Notes: a model not told the origin generated them from the sequence alone. 64,000 nucleotides of DNA from Micropterix aruncella (GCA_944548615.1 OX155965.1:25782946-25846945), one strand, 5' to 3'. Shown: positions 32,647 to 45,000, numbered from the stretch's first letter. A program made the numbers and translations.

Positions 32647-34225
32647 ATAGAAAACTATATACATAAAATATAATATAATATATAAATACAAGATCTAGGA
32701 TACTCGTGATATGAAGAACAGTCGAGATAAAAAATAATTTACAAAAAAAGTCAACTTTAAAAAAATAATGAAGATAGTCGTGATTGAAACAGCTTGTTTA
32801 AAAATAGTATTGATTAAAATAGTCAAGATTTGCCTATATTAAGTTTTAGTTTTCTGATATTCTCTAGACATAATGTCAAGAGAATATCAGAAAATTATTG
32901 AAACCACTCGTTGGTTTTGGATCTCTATATAAACTGAAGAAAGTGTTGAATCGCTAATTTTACATTTATAAATGAACTAACCTATGAGAAACTATTTAAC
33001 TGCTGATGTGCCACTGAGCAACCAGGATACCAGTTTTTTTAGTTGGTTAAATTGTTGGGTTGGTTTAATTATTAGGTTTTTATAATCAATCAGTCATTTA
33101 TAAAAAAATACAATAATTATCAATGTTATTATAGATGGCCAAATAAATTGCTATTACTTTCGCCGTTAATGATACAAGCACCACCTGCATTTCGCCGTCA
33201 AAAAGGGTTTTTCAAGTGTCCTTTGGAGCTGAGCACTCTAATACAATATCCAATCGCTTTTCGCAAGTAAAAAGCGAAAATCGTTTTAAACAACATTATG
33301 AAATGCGACGAAATATAACTAACGATCTCTCGCATACCTCCCACAACAAAAACCCGTTTAAAAGAGGTGCGTTCGGCCTTTCATTTTATAAAAATTGACT
33401 AACAATAGTGGCTGAATTATGAACTATGAAACAATAATGAGTTATGAAACAATAATGAAAATAAGTAATTAAATAGACAATAGAAATACATTTATTGTCC
33501 TAATTATGAAGTAACATTTAAATGCATGACATTACGCCTCGCATAATTCCCTGCTACGCAACAGATTGTCATTTTTTTATTATTTGCCAAGTTTTTAATT
33601 ATTTGCAAATTATTTCCATATTATCTAATTAATTAATATAATTATTGTACTCGCTCACCTATATCTAGCAAATAATATTAATTATATTAATTAGAAATTA
33701 GAAAAAAAACAAAGTAACCGGAATATACATTGAAATGAACTGAATCAACTAAATATTTCAGAAAATTTATAAAATGAAATAAATTGAAGTCAGGATTAAA
33801 TCGGTACCGAAATTATAGCAGAAAAAAATCAAATTAAAATAATCTCCAATAATATAAAATACCAAATTCAATATCCGTATATAAAATAGACACCGTATAT
33901 ACGGTGTATATACCGTAGACACCGTGTATATACCCCTAATTTAAAATGCGTAATCTTCATAATCAAATTATAAATTTAAAATCTTTTCATTTAATTGATC
34001 AGCAATGAAATTTAAAAAAAATACATTTTAATTGTCTTTATTCTAACAAAATAACAAAATAATACAATATTAAATTTGAGGACTTATTTTGTAGTTTGTT
34101 CAAAAGATCGAGATTTCATCTGACTCCCTATTATTCTATACCTCTGTTTCTATACTTCAGAGGTAGGAATCATATTCTAAATGGATATATGATTCCTACC
34201 CCTAACATTCTGAACAGCAAATTAT
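32647..34225. other. AT-rich spacer with small inverted repeats
   Basis: No gene recognised. GGTAGGAATCATAT (34162-34175) and ATATGATTCCTACC (34187-34200) form a perfect 14-bp hairpin with an 11-base loop. A CACCGTATATACGG-type cluster lies at 33890-33935. Confidence 0.5.
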
Positions 34226-35217
34226 TAAATGAATTTACTGTAGATATTTATTTAAGAATAAGAATAAGAATAAGAAAAAATTTATTTTCGTAAGTAATTT
34301 TCCAAAAACATTATTCACAAAGTCTGCCTAACTAGGCCGAAGCCCGTACCAAGGTAGACTCGACTAGGTCACTTGTACATTTTATATTGTGCGCACACTT
34401 ATTAAAGTACTATTACTGAGAAAAACAAAAATTAAAAAACAAATGAAATATAGTAAATCTAATAACTCTAATAAATACTTAGCATAAATTTCAAGAGTTA
34501 TTCTAATGATAACTAATACCTAAATTATAATCATGTTGAAAAATAAAAAAAGTAATAATGAAATCAAAATATATCCAGTAAAAAAATTGTTAAAATAATT
34601 ATAATAATAAAATACAATAAAATTATAATTGCAGTGATAATCAGTAAGTAGAGAAAAAACCCAGGGTAATAATTTGAAAGATAAAATTAAAAAAAAATAA
34701 TTAAAATAAAATAAAAAGCCAGTAATTAAAATAGTCAAGTAGCTAGTCAATAAATAAAACAGATTAGCGGAGAAATTTGTTTGTTTGTTTTTATTCCATT
34801 AGTGGTCGACTTCAAATTAAATTGTAACTCATTAAAAATCTTGGGCGCTATGTATGAAAAGTGTTTTTGCGCAAACGTTGTCATTGTTTTGGGACGCAAG
34901 TGCTTATGAGTAGTGGTGCTCCTCGTTTGTGTTGCATGTTTAGTGATTTGGTGTAGATGGGGATTTTGTATATAGTTTATGAGGACTACTTTCGCATATA
35001 TTTGCCTAATATCCAGCAACTCCAACTCACTAAACAGGTCATTGGAAGAGTATCTCCAAGGTTTGTTAGCCATAACCCTAAGTAATGCTTTATGAGCCTT
35101 AACAATTGGGTCTAAAGCAGTTCGCGTACATCCTCCCCAGCCCAGAATACCAGAATTTTGATTTAAATAGTGAACATTACAATTTAAAAAAAATGTTGAA
35201 CAATTTGAATTCCCCAA
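34226..35217 (-). mobile_element. 5'-truncated LINE (jockey/CR1-like) 3' end
   Basis: The minus strand holds the C-terminus of a reverse transcriptase (35217-34747), a 3' UTR containing GGGCTTCGGCCTAGTTAGGC, and a terminal simple repeat (TTATTC)n at 34255-34275. The UTR motif recurs in related form at 43415-43440, where the other LINE of this kind ends. Confidence 0.65.
34747..35217 (-). pseudogene. LINE reverse transcriptase, C-terminal fragment
   Basis: Reads NSGILGWGGCTRTALDPIVK, AHKALLRVMANKPWRYSSND, LFSELELLDIRQIYAKVVLI, and near the end TTFAQKHFSYIAPKIFNELQ. This is the thumb/C-terminal region of jockey/CR1-type LINE ORF2 ('YGI..WGG', 'Q+....+.....F..L..L.+..+Y'). The 1st 25 residues are less conserved. 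No endonuclease or YADD core remains. Confidence 0.7.
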
Positions 35218-35259
35218 ATCTTTTTATTTCTACAAAAAAAGCCTTCTACACAAATTATT

Positions 35260-36222
35260 CAGAAAATATTTTTGTCGACCTGGCTTTTTGTACTCGGTGC
35301 AATATGTAATATGGTATGGTATTGCCGGCGTATCACATCCAATCAAAGAGTCAGACTATTAAACAGGTCGTCAGCTCGCGCCAATCTAGATATTCCGATG
35401 AAGAGCATCGTCCTGTCTACATACATATTCAGAGCTATAACTTGTTCCCCGCCAGCAAGCCACAATCTCGTGGAATTTGAATACTCCGTAGTCACCACAC
35501 GGCTCGTCAGCAAAGCGACTCGCCTCTCTCGTCTACTCGTCCTACAAGAATATTTCAAACTAAAAGAAAAACGAAGATAGGCACGTGCGATGATACGTAA
35601 CCTGCAGTCCAAGCAGCATAACTTGAGATCTCCAACGCTAAAAAAATTAAAAACACCATGCCCTTACAAAAAGTGAACTGTTGTATGTAGAATTATTAGA
35701 AAAAAATGTTCGCGCTGAAAAGCACTGTTTGTAAGAGAATAAAGTTCGCCTTGCGCCCTGCGGCAGGTATCTTGAAACGATCGCACGCCGCTGCGCCGCA
35801 CGGTGGGTCGAAACGGTACATTGAGGGACTTATTCAACAACTATGTTATTTCGCTGTTTTCTTTGTGGAAATGGATAGACCTTATTAACCTTAACAATAT
35901 TTGTTTTTTTATATAAATAATGATTATTTTTCTTTAGCGAGTGCAAGGTGCATGCTATTGTTCTATTTATTTATTCTATAATTTCTATAATTATTTACTG
36001 CAAATAATACATTATTATTATTAATAATAATATTAATAGATTATAAAAATAAACAATAGTACAATTTAGTACTACTTAACATTTAAAACATACATTTTCG
36101 GAGGATTTTTGGTAATTTAGAGCGTGATAATTTAATGATCATATTATTTTATTGTATTAAAGTATTCTCAATCATTTTATTGACTGCATACCTGGGAACA
36201 GGGCATTCATGTGTCGGGATAC
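35260..36222. other. Unannotated; mixed composition
   Basis: 35330-35610 and 35706-35840 are GC-richer with open frames on both strands (102 and 89 codons; 60 codons). None matches a family I know. The rest is AT-rich. Confidence 0.35.
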
Positions 36223-36399
36223 CAAGAAGGTTGACGTGTCCTACCAGAAAACCAGGTACGGTGAATATATATGAAAATAGGCTAGGAGCTCATTCATTAC
36301 TACCCTATTTATTCAAGAAGGTTGACGTGTCCTACCAGAAAACCAGGTACGGTGAATACATATGAAAATAGGCTAGGAGCTCATTCATTAGTACCCTAT
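36223..36399 (+). repeat. Tandem duplication, 91-bp period, two copies
   Basis: CAAGAAGGTTGACGTGTCCT starts at 36223 and again at 36314. Both copies continue through CAGGTACGGTGAATA and GGCTAGGAGCTCATTCATTA with only a few differences, so the duplication is recent. Confidence 0.85.
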
Positions 36400-36857
36400 C
36401 ACTTCAATTTATAAAGGAGAGACTGGTGACCTACGGAATCAAAAGCTTTGAAAAAATCGCACTAATAAACGCCATTTCGTGACAACCATGCCTACCTGCG
36501 CATGAACTCTGCATAACACGATTTTGCAGCGTATGAAATGGCATATCTTGCATTTTTTTTTCGAAGATCTTTTCAATTAAAATGCCTTATCATTCACGTA
36601 TCAGGGTCCGCCAGCTCCGCAACGGCTGCCAATCGACTTAGACTCCGTAATGAAGTTGTCCAGTGGCCGCTGCAAGGTCAACTTCGTGTTGTATTTCAAC
36701 ATTTCATTTCAACAAAACATTTCAACCATACTTTCATCAAAAACCATCAAGTTTTTTTATTTGTGTTGTGATTTCGACAATCGCTTAGACCAGAAACCTG
36801 GTATACTTAAACACCAGATTTTATTGAATGTTTTAAATTATTTTATTTTATTTAAAA
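36400..36857. other. Unannotated spacer
   Basis: Short frames at 36538-36865 are not recognised. Confidence 0.4.
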
Positions 36858-37602
36858 CTAGCTGACCCGTGCCCACTTCGTTGGGCGGTAAAACTTTTTA
36901 CTTGTGATGAGATTATGAGCGTGGTTCGGTTAGTACTGAGTGCTATGATTTATTCCTGACTGCCAAAAGGAGGGTTATATTTTAACTGCATATATACATA
37001 TGAATGTATTTGCATGCCAAATTGGTTATATTACCATTATTTGTGAGTGTCTTCTTGCGAGTGTCTTATTTGTGAGTGTTTTATCTCTTTAACCATTTAT
37101 GCAGTAAAAGGGAAATTATATGCAGTAAAAGGGAAAAGTCTTTTGTTTTAAAGACTTGAGACGATACATATACTTATTTTGATATTAATTCATAATTGTT
37201 GATAATATGACCAATAAACATGACTGATTTAAATTATTTTTTTTAATAAAAAACTACTTTTTGTGAAAAATATAAAATTTAGACATAATATGCTGTCGCT
37301 CACTTTTTTGTAGGCATTATCAAGCTCTACAACATTTCTCCAGAACTTAATCCTGTATTTCTCATCGTTAAGGCAGCGTTAGTTAGAAACGTTTTCGTTC
37401 GACCGCTTATTCTCCGACTTACTTTGCAAATCCGACTACCACGAAAAAGTCTTTTCATTTTTCGAATTAATGTATAGCCTATGACACTCACAAATAACGT
37501 GGTTTTCTATTGGTAAAAGAATTTTCAAAATCGGTTCAGTAGATCCAGAGATTACTTCCTACAACGTCACAAACTTTACCTCTTTATAATATTAGTATAG
37601 AT
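36858..37602 (+). repeat. Dispersed repeat (CTAGCTGACCCGTG family), copy 2
   Basis: Same start and end as copy 1 at 17448, including the duplicated GCAGTAAAAGGGAAA. It retains a segment (GACTTACTTTGCAAATCCGA) absent from copy 1 but present in copy 3, so copy 1 has an internal deletion. Confidence 0.8.
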
Positions 37603-37904
37603 ATATTTTGTACAGGAACGAAAGCTCCGAATCAAATCATCAAATCATCAAATCGTCTAACCATAAGTTTCAGAGGCACACATAAATATATGCGAGTAGG
37701 TAAAAGAGTTCTCGGCCAAATAGTCAAAGACGTTTTATTGAAACTTTTATTTTTATTTTTCAACATTTTTTATATTTTCCTTGAACCTCAATACACTTTT
37801 CATAACGATTCTTCAATAATTTTTCAATCACAAGGCAATATTATTTTAAATCTTTGTCATTAAAGTAGCGGTCTCTCTACTTTAATGACTAAATCTTTGT
37901 CACT

Positions 37905-38460
37905 CTTTTACTTTCCTGACGACCTATCGGAAAGGAAAGTATTGTGATCGCGCTAAAAAAAAATTTTGAGATGAAGATGGGAATATATATTTTGAGACTC
38001 CCTGAGACGATTGAGACTATTTCCAGACCGATCTCTGTCTGTATGTATGTCTGTATGTCTGTATGTCTGTCTGTATGTATGTATTCTTCCACGATAGCGC
38101 CCAGACGCTTAATCGGATTGAGCTGAAATTTGGTATATAAGCTTCTGTTAACCGTCGGAGGAACCATACCTTTTGGAGTCCCTACGCCCTACGGTTGTGG
38201 TACCTCCCATACAAATTTGGGGTTCCCGGCGAAAAAATTGTTTCCGCGATAGCGCCCAGACGCTTAATCTGTCTAAGTTAAAATTTGGCATAGAAGCTTC
38301 TGTTAACCATCGGAAGAACCTATTAGTTTTTGGGGTACTTACGACCAACGTTTGGGGTACCTGCCATACAAATTTGGGGTACTAGAGTAAAAAATGTCGC
38401 TGTTTTTTCGCACCTCCCCGGATACTAGTCAGGAAAGTCTTGGGGCGATTTTTTTTGTTA
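37905..38460 (+). repeat. Dispersed repeat family Y, copy 3
   Basis: Starts near GACCTATCGGAAAGGAAAGT, has a TCTGTCTGTATGTATG simple repeat, then CACGATAGCGCCCAGACGCT twice (about 38090 and 38248), and ends GTCAGGAAAGTCTTGGGGCG. The internal block of about 155 bp is duplicated: both copies run through AAATTTGG.ATA.AAGCTTCT and TGTTAACC.TCGGA.GAACC. Confidence 0.6.
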
Positions 38461-39799
38461 GGCAGTCGTATAATAAATGTGCTATGTTTGACAGCGTCAG
38501 ACCTGGATATTTTTACATTGCGCTACTTATTCATGTCAGAATGAGATCGATTATTTTTATTCTTTATAAAAAGAGTGGAATGTGTTCAGGGTTCATTTAT
38601 GCATGTTTTCCGTTTCTTTATTCCACCATAACTTCTGGACGCTTGAACCAAATTAAAAGCGTGTGTTATTGTTAAAATCGTTATGTCATCCCGAGTGTCA
38701 TGGGGACCTTAACTGTCGAAATGGTCAGCTTAAGTACATTCCGGAAATATACATGTACAGCTTAACTACATTCCGGAAATATACCTTCCGGAAATATACA
38801 TGGATAAATATATAAACCATTAATATTTTATAAAAAAAACCGTAATAAGTATAATTATAAATACAATAGCTCACTTTCTGTAACGGCAGTCGTGTTTTTT
38901 TATTATTTTTAACACGCTTTTATTAGGAAGACCTGTATGTAACTATGTAATGGAATCTAAGGTAACTAATTTAACAATCTTACAAGGATCGTAGCGTCAT
39001 GAAAATTGGCAGCTGTATGTAGTTCTGATGACAATACAATAATATGGTACTGTCGAACTGATTTGATGATGGAGTCGGAAGATATGAACTGGAACTTCAT
39101 GATGGAACATGGTATTATAGCTGTATTTGGACTTGTTAGAAAAGTCTGGGAATGAACTTCGACCACGATTAGGTTTCAAGGTCTGATGATATGGTTTTTA
39201 CGTGCATTTATAAAAGCGTGTTTTTAGTGTTTTTTTTAAACTATTAATTTATTATTAATATGTTTACTTGTTTATATACTTTATGCCTGTACTTACATAA
39301 CAAACATATGTTATGCTTGTTATGTATGTGCTTATAATAATTTTAATATTTCTTCCTATGCATGTTGATTCGTTTATGAAATAAATATAAGGCATGGAGC
39401 CTTATTGAGTCCGAAACCTCTAGCGGCTACTCTCTTGATAGGTTTTTTACAGTTTAAAACTACCGTTTTAAACGTTCGACTCACGTAAAATCGTGACGCT
39501 AAAATCACACAAAATTTAAAGGATTCGGACAAGCTCTAACTGTAAAGCAACCTCAAACGCCTCTCATACGCCCGTACGAGTACCGCATTCCACCTCACTA
39601 GAGTATTTAAACAAATGTAAACCCATCCAACCATTCAATGGAAATTATTGTCATTTAACGTATTTAACTCAGGTTTAACTCTACCTTTGTCGTCCTATCG
39701 CTGAGTCAACATACTCTTGTATACATATTTGCTTATCAACCTGCGTCGTAGAACCGATAAGTGCGGTTTATGGGCCTGTTTCTTTCGTGATTTGTGTTA
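38461..39799. other. Unannotated spacer
   Basis: AT-rich. TTCCGGAA occurs three times at 38739, 38771 and 38786 in short repeats (ATTCCGGAAATATAC). A small GC-richer block at 39400-39600 is not recognised. Confidence 0.4.
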
Positions 39800-40036
39800 G
39801 GGGCTCTCTAGACTATCAAGCATGATTGTCAAGCATCGCGTCGCGGGCTGCGATCGTAAACCGCAGGAAATACGCAATTTTCTTTTTTTTTATATTTACC
39901 AATAATGCCTAATTTTGTAGTTTTATACCAGAGAGTCATGCCATGTCATTCATCAATTACGTCAAATTAACGTGACTCCCTGGTATAAACTACAAAATTA
40001 AGCATTTTTGGTAAATATTAAAAAAAAATATTTGTA
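39800..40036. mobile_element. 317-bp palindromic MITE, copy 3, 3'-truncated
   Basis: Begins GGGGCTCTCTAGACTATCAA after TTA (39797-39799). It keeps the left arm and centre, including ATACCAGAGAGTCA and its partner GACTCCCTGGTATAAAC, but stops after TTTTTGGTAAATATT. The right terminal repeat is lost. Confidence 0.75.
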
Positions 40037-40159
40037 ACATACTTAAACTTATCCTGTAGAACAATCTGGTGTTGCTATAAATAATTACACCTTTGTATGT
40101 ATCAGAGGGAAGTGGGAATCGCTTTCAAGACAGTCTATATTTAGTATTAAAAAAGGGGT

Positions 40160-40560
40160 TTACTTAAAAGTTGACGAATTTCGAGTGAGGAAGTCAGTCG
40201 CGAACGCGGCCGAAAGATTACACTATCGTATCGGTTCACGCAAAGTTCAAGGAGAGTTGGCCCGTCGGTCGAGTTGGCGAGACGCGCGGCTAGCTGTGGC
40301 AGAGCCGGGCGGCTCGCAGGCAGCTGCTTAGCGATTCAGGGCATGTCTGTTGCGACACAACGCTCGGCGTGCTTATTGCCCAGCGCCGCGCTGCCTCTGC
40401 CGACTAACAAATGATTAAAACATGTTCTCCCGGTAATTAACTGTTTTTGATTCAGCGCGGTGGCTCGTCTTTCTCCTATCGCTGTGGCCTGTGAACCAAC
40501 GGACTGCTAGTGGAGCTGCTTATCTCAGCACATTGGGTTGACGCAGTACAGCGAAGGGCT
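40160..40560. promoter_or_regulatory. GC- and CpG-rich patch, possible promoter or 5' exon
   Basis: Locally rich in CG dinucleotides (CGCGAACGCGGCCG, GAGACGCGCGGCTAGC, CAGCGCCGCGCTG), unlike the surrounding AT-rich DNA. It includes TCAGTCGCGAACG at 40194, which resembles the arthropod initiator TCAGT. No long open frame. It could be a promoter or untranslated first exon of a gene outside the window, or old GC-rich repeat sequence. Confidence 0.25.
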
Positions 40561-40624
40561 GCGAAATTGTGTATAAACAACTAGATATAATTGAAAAAAA
40601 TCGATTGTAACCAAAAGACATACA

Positions 40625-40800
40625 AAACAAGTAGCCAAGGACTGATTCCATATGAATATTATATTCATAAATAAAATCGATGAGTGCCCTCTCTCGGCCG
40701 ACGGATGAACCCGTTTCGGTTCCGTTTTACAACCGCTTCATGCAGCGTGGTTCGTTTCTCGGCTAGCCTCAGGTCGCTGACTATTAATATTTAATTAACC
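40625..40800 (-). repeat. Dispersed repeat family Y, fragment
   Basis: AAGTAGCC.AGGACTGATT, CCCTCTCTCGGCCGACGGAT and TTTCTCGGCTAGC follow the same order as 9186-9360 in copy 1. Confidence 0.55.
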
Positions 40801-41147
40801 CATTCGAGTTTAAACTGCTAAAATTTTTTATTGTTTGCCAGGAATCACTTTTTAAGCACGTAAGAGGTATCACCAGATAAAGTCATCTGCTCATGCCTAG
40901 AAATGCCACTGCAATAAGAATTACAAACTAGGCAATTTGAGCCCTTGGGACATAGACGAAACGATTCGGATGGCGATTTTTTATATTGTTTTTTATTTTT
41001 GGTGCGTACGAAGTCTCACATTGACGATATTTAAGCGATAAAAATCGTTCACTCGCCCAAGAGCAGCGAATTAAAAACCTATTCATTTCGAATTCAATCA
41101 AGGACATGAATGGTTACATAAGCATTATATACTTACACTAGCTGACC

Positions 41148-41837
41148 CGTGACCACTTCGTTGGGCGGTAAAACTTTTTACCTGTGATGAAATTATGAGT
41201 TTGGTTCAGTTAGCACTGAGTGCTATGACTTATTCCCTGACTGCCAAAAGAAGTGTTATATTTTTACTACATGTATGTGTATATGTATTTGCATGCCAAT
41301 TTGACTATATTCTTGTGAGTGTCTTATTTGTGAGCGTATTATGTCTTTAACTATTTATGCAGTAAAAGGGAAATTATATGCAGTAAAAGGGAAAAGTCTT
41401 TTGTTTAAAATTTACTTATTTTGATAAGAATTCATAATTGTTGATAATACGACCAATAAACATGACCTAACGATTTAAATTATTTTTTTAATATAAAATA
41501 CTACTTTTTGTGACTTAAATATAAAAGTTAGACAAATGCTGTCTTTGACTTTTTTGTAGGCATTATCAAGCTCTACAACTTTTCTCTAGAACTTAATCAT
41601 ATATCTCTCATCGTTAAGGCAGCGTTAGTTAGAAACGTTTTCGTTCGACCGCTTATTCTCCGACTTACTTTGCAAATCCGACTACCACGAAAAAGTCCAT
41701 TCATTTTCCGGATTAATATATAGCCTATGACACTGGCTTTCTATTGGTAAAAGAATTTTCAAAATCGGTTCAGTAGATCCAGAGATTACTTCCTGCAACA
41801 TCACAAACTTTACCTCTTTATAATATTAGTATAGATA
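41148..41837 (+). repeat. Dispersed repeat (CTAGCTGACCCGTG family), copy 3
   Basis: Starts CTAGCTGACCCGTGACCACT and ends TTTATAATATTAGTATAGAT. Slightly shorter than copy 2 because of small internal deletions. Confidence 0.8.
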
Positions 41838-41992
41838 ATAGCTATGGGTATTCGTATCTAAATAGATTTAATTTTGTCAAAAATTAAATGTCACCTCTAA
41901 ACCAAATGACTACCTATGGTTTGTCACCCGAAAGATTAATCATAGGAGTTCGGTACACTAGTCAACAACTATGTCGCATAAAGCCCGCTCTA

Positions 41993-42136
41993 CACGTTAG
42001 CCAAACATTTGTCCCATTGCCTGTGCCTCTCTCGCTCTTTCCCATGTTTTTACGCCTGACAGTGGTGCCTACTCTCTTCGGCCTTAACGATGTGGCATGT
42101 GATGTGGCCCAGCACGTGCCAACGTGTAGAGTAGGC
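41993..42136. mobile_element. Short MITE, hAT-like
   Basis: Inverted ends GCCCGCTCTACACGTTAGCC and GCCTACTCTACACGTTGGCA (read inward) enclose about 100 bases. GCATAAAG at the left (41986-41993) and GCATAATA at the right (42135-42142) match in six of eight positions, as a decayed 8-bp hAT duplication would. No coding capacity. Confidence 0.5.
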
Positions 42137-42139
42137 ATA

Positions 42140-43340
42140 ATAGAAAAAGCAAAAACACGTAAACAATACTCAGATATTCCGCGCCATTCAATACGTGCAA
42201 AAGGTGTGCGTAAAAAATGCATGGGTAAAATAATTGTTGTTTTACGGTCCGAACCGTGAGCCAATCCGAGATAGCAAACAGGTCATATGGCTTAAGATGC
42301 ATGGAACCGTTAGCTGCCAAGATATCCTGCAGCGATACTGAATCTCCAGTCGTCTTCGGGTACTATATTGTGTAAGCCATCAAATCAAACCATGTATTAT
42401 CTTAAAAACTAATACATAGCTATATAGACATAGTTGTATTACATTTACAATTGTCATTTTGTGATGATTAAATTCTTCGTTCTATTACTAATCAAAAGAA
42501 TAACGCTTACTAGTAAGAAAGTATCTAAAGTACATAGGTAGAAATAAACTCGATAGTTTGTAAATCTATTACATTAAATAAAATTAATAATGTTATGAAA
42601 ATCATTATATTAAGATAGTTATTATCAATTTATTATATCACTTCTTCAAAATAACGATAAAAATGAGAGTATTTTTTTTAATAAAATCAATAAATGTAGT
42701 GTCAAAAAAAGCAAAATAAAAAGTTAGAATTGTCAAAAAGTAAAATAAAATGTCCTTTGTGATTATATTGCGAATAAAAATAGTCACTATGTTATTGATA
42801 TGTACCTAATAATAGGAATAGTCTATAAATTTCAGTCAAATAGAAAATCGATTAATTTTTCTCTCGCGCCGGTGCCATACCTGGCGACCTCGTTCGAAAC
42901 ATGGTTGATTTTAATTTGCATAGTCCACCTATGATGTTTAGATGTTTTACTTCGATTGAGAACGTTAGTACAATAATTCCATTGTGCCTATAATAAGAAG
43001 AGTAATATCCAGATTCCCGCGCCTCATCACCGCCCTCCCCTGAGGAAAATAATGGGCGTTACCATATCGACTGTCCTATTTACAATTTGCAAGCCCTCTC
43101 TATACGTAATCGTCGAAAGCAAATAATCTGCTTCTCTGGCACTAACGAGCTGTGACCGTAGCAACGACGACCGATTCAAATCTCAGCGGGGAAAACGTTG
43201 CGATGACGATGCGATTGCACCGCGCACCGCTTCACTGAGATAATAATCTGGTCACTGAATTCGAGACGAGTGGACTTCCGTGATTGGAAACTGGCAAGCT
43301 ACACTGACAAAAGTACTTTTAACAGTCTCAATGGCGACAC
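42140..43340. other. AT-rich spacer with a GC-richer block
   Basis: 42870-43290 is GC-richer and contains no recognised frame. The rest is AT-rich. Confidence 0.4.
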
Positions 43341-43349
43341 GGAAATTAC

Positions 43350-44265
43350 AAATTACAAATTATTTATTGCTTTCAAATTGTGAGTAGATTCAATATGCAA
43401 AAGTCTTAAACTAACTAGGCTGCCGCCTGTTCCAATGTAGACAATTTATTTTAAGTATCCTAAGAAATCTATAATATTATATTTAAATAAATAAACAAAA
43501 TCATACATAATGTAACAGAAATATCTTAATTACCTAATTAAAAATTCGTAAGAAAATGTCATGAAAATTGTCAATAACCTATTATTTTATTTTAAAACAT
43601 GATAAAAATTCATATATATTTATATGTATTAATAAGTATTAATATGTATTAACCCGCTCGATTTGAGTTAACCATTTTTGGTTAGACGCTTACAAGTGCT
43701 AAAATTGTATCTAACCAATATTGGTTAGGGCGCTCCGCGCTGCGTAAAATGCCAACTTTGTAATATTTATTCATTATTATATTAATTGTTTGATGTGATA
43801 AGGTTATAATGTTTTATATGTCAAATTTCAATGCGATCATTTTACAGTTATTCTTTTTACGATCCGTGTAGTAGTTTAAAAGTTATGGTCGTTTTTCTCA
43901 AGGCCATCGACTTCACGCGCGAAACTGTTCCGCGCAGAAGTGACGGCTAAATTTTTACCCCGCGATAGGAGGGGTTAATAATATACAAAATAAATTTAAA
44001 AAATATAAAAACAAAATTATATTTAGAAATTATCAATTTATATTACTACTATACTATTATGTTTTTATTATAAAGATTCAATTATTTAATAAGGTGTTCA
44101 ATATCTGCATTTGTATAATTTAAGAGGTAGGCACTCAAACTATTTTTTAATGTATATGAAATTTTTATGTCTTTAATGTTTGGTGGTAGGCAATTATAAA
44201 ATTTGGGGGCAAGATAAGAGAAACTGGATTGGCCAAAAACGGATCTCCTGAGTGGTATTATTTGT
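43350..44265 (-). mobile_element. Truncated LINE 3' end hosting a piggyBac-like MITE
   Basis: Minus-strand reading at 44265-44100 gives IPLRRSVFGQSSFSYLAPKF, YNCLPPNIKDIKIS, then SLSAYLLNYTNADIEHL: the C-terminus of a LINE ORF2 related to the one at 34747-35217. The 3' UTR extends to about 43350 with GGCGGCAGCCTAGTTAG. The UTR is interrupted by the TTAA-flanked element at 43649-43978. The coding end abuts the TIR composite starting at 44257. Confidence 0.6.
43649..43978 (+). mobile_element. piggyBac-like MITE, copy 2
   Basis: TTAA at 43649-43652 and 43975-43978. Ends are AACCCGCTCGATTTGAG and CCCCGCGATAGGAGGGGTTA. It contains AACCAATATTGGTTAG-type palindromes near the left end and shares its centre with 28967-29290. 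Length 330 bp including one TTAA. Confidence 0.65.
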
Positions 44266-44529
44266 TATTAAAAACTAGCTTTTTCCTGCAAACTCGCTTG
44301 TGTTCATATATCGGAATTCTGTGAACGTTGTAAATATGTCAACAGCAGCCTTTGCCATACCTCTGTAGAGGTTTAGTCAAATAGGACTAAAATATGTAGG
44401 AATTTTATAAATAAGTTAATAGTAAAAACACATTTTTAAAAACAAGCTTTTATTAAAATGCTCGACTCCGAGCCGACTTGCAGCAGCATTATCATAGTGA
44501 AACTTAGAACGGGAATCGCCGTACTGATC

Positions 44530-45000
44530 GTGTTACATTCTGTCCGTTCGTTCGCGTGTCCGGGCCAGGTTAGAACACCTCACTTCTCTCCAAAAATTTG
44601 CTGCCTGGATGGCCTTGTCGTTCGTCTCTTGTAGGTTCTGGTGTGTGACGAGGATTGAGAAATGACAGCAGGATAGGAAGTAGTCTTCATCGTGCAGCAT
44701 TCCACAGTCGCATATTGGATTCTATGTGTAGCCCCAGCGGGCGAGATTAGCTGTGCATCTTGTTACACCCACCCTCAGTCTTTTGAGACTTCGCCAGGTG
44801 TTATAGGGGAGATGGGAGCTATCTCTTCCTTTACGTGCTCGCCAAGTGAAACCCTCTTGAGTGACGCGGTTCGAAGATTGACTGCCTTGGAGCGGTTGTA
44901 TGCGGCTCAAAGGTGACTTCCGCGATGTGAGGCGACTGTGGTGTAGCTCTTGCCCGTGAAGTGGGTTGTTGGATAGTCTATCACTTTAAGGTGTTAAGAA
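44530..45000 (-). pseudogene. LINE ORF2 C-terminus with CCHC-like motif
   Basis: The minus strand reads NTWRSLKRLRVGVTRCTANL, ARWGYT, an in-frame TAG, then NPICDCGMLHDEDYFLSCCH and LVTHQNLQETNDKAIQAANF. The 'W.....+.GV.RC..NL..WG' and C.CG...DEDH+L.C elements fit the end of jockey/R1-type LINE proteins. It lies inside the TIR composite. Confidence 0.6.
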
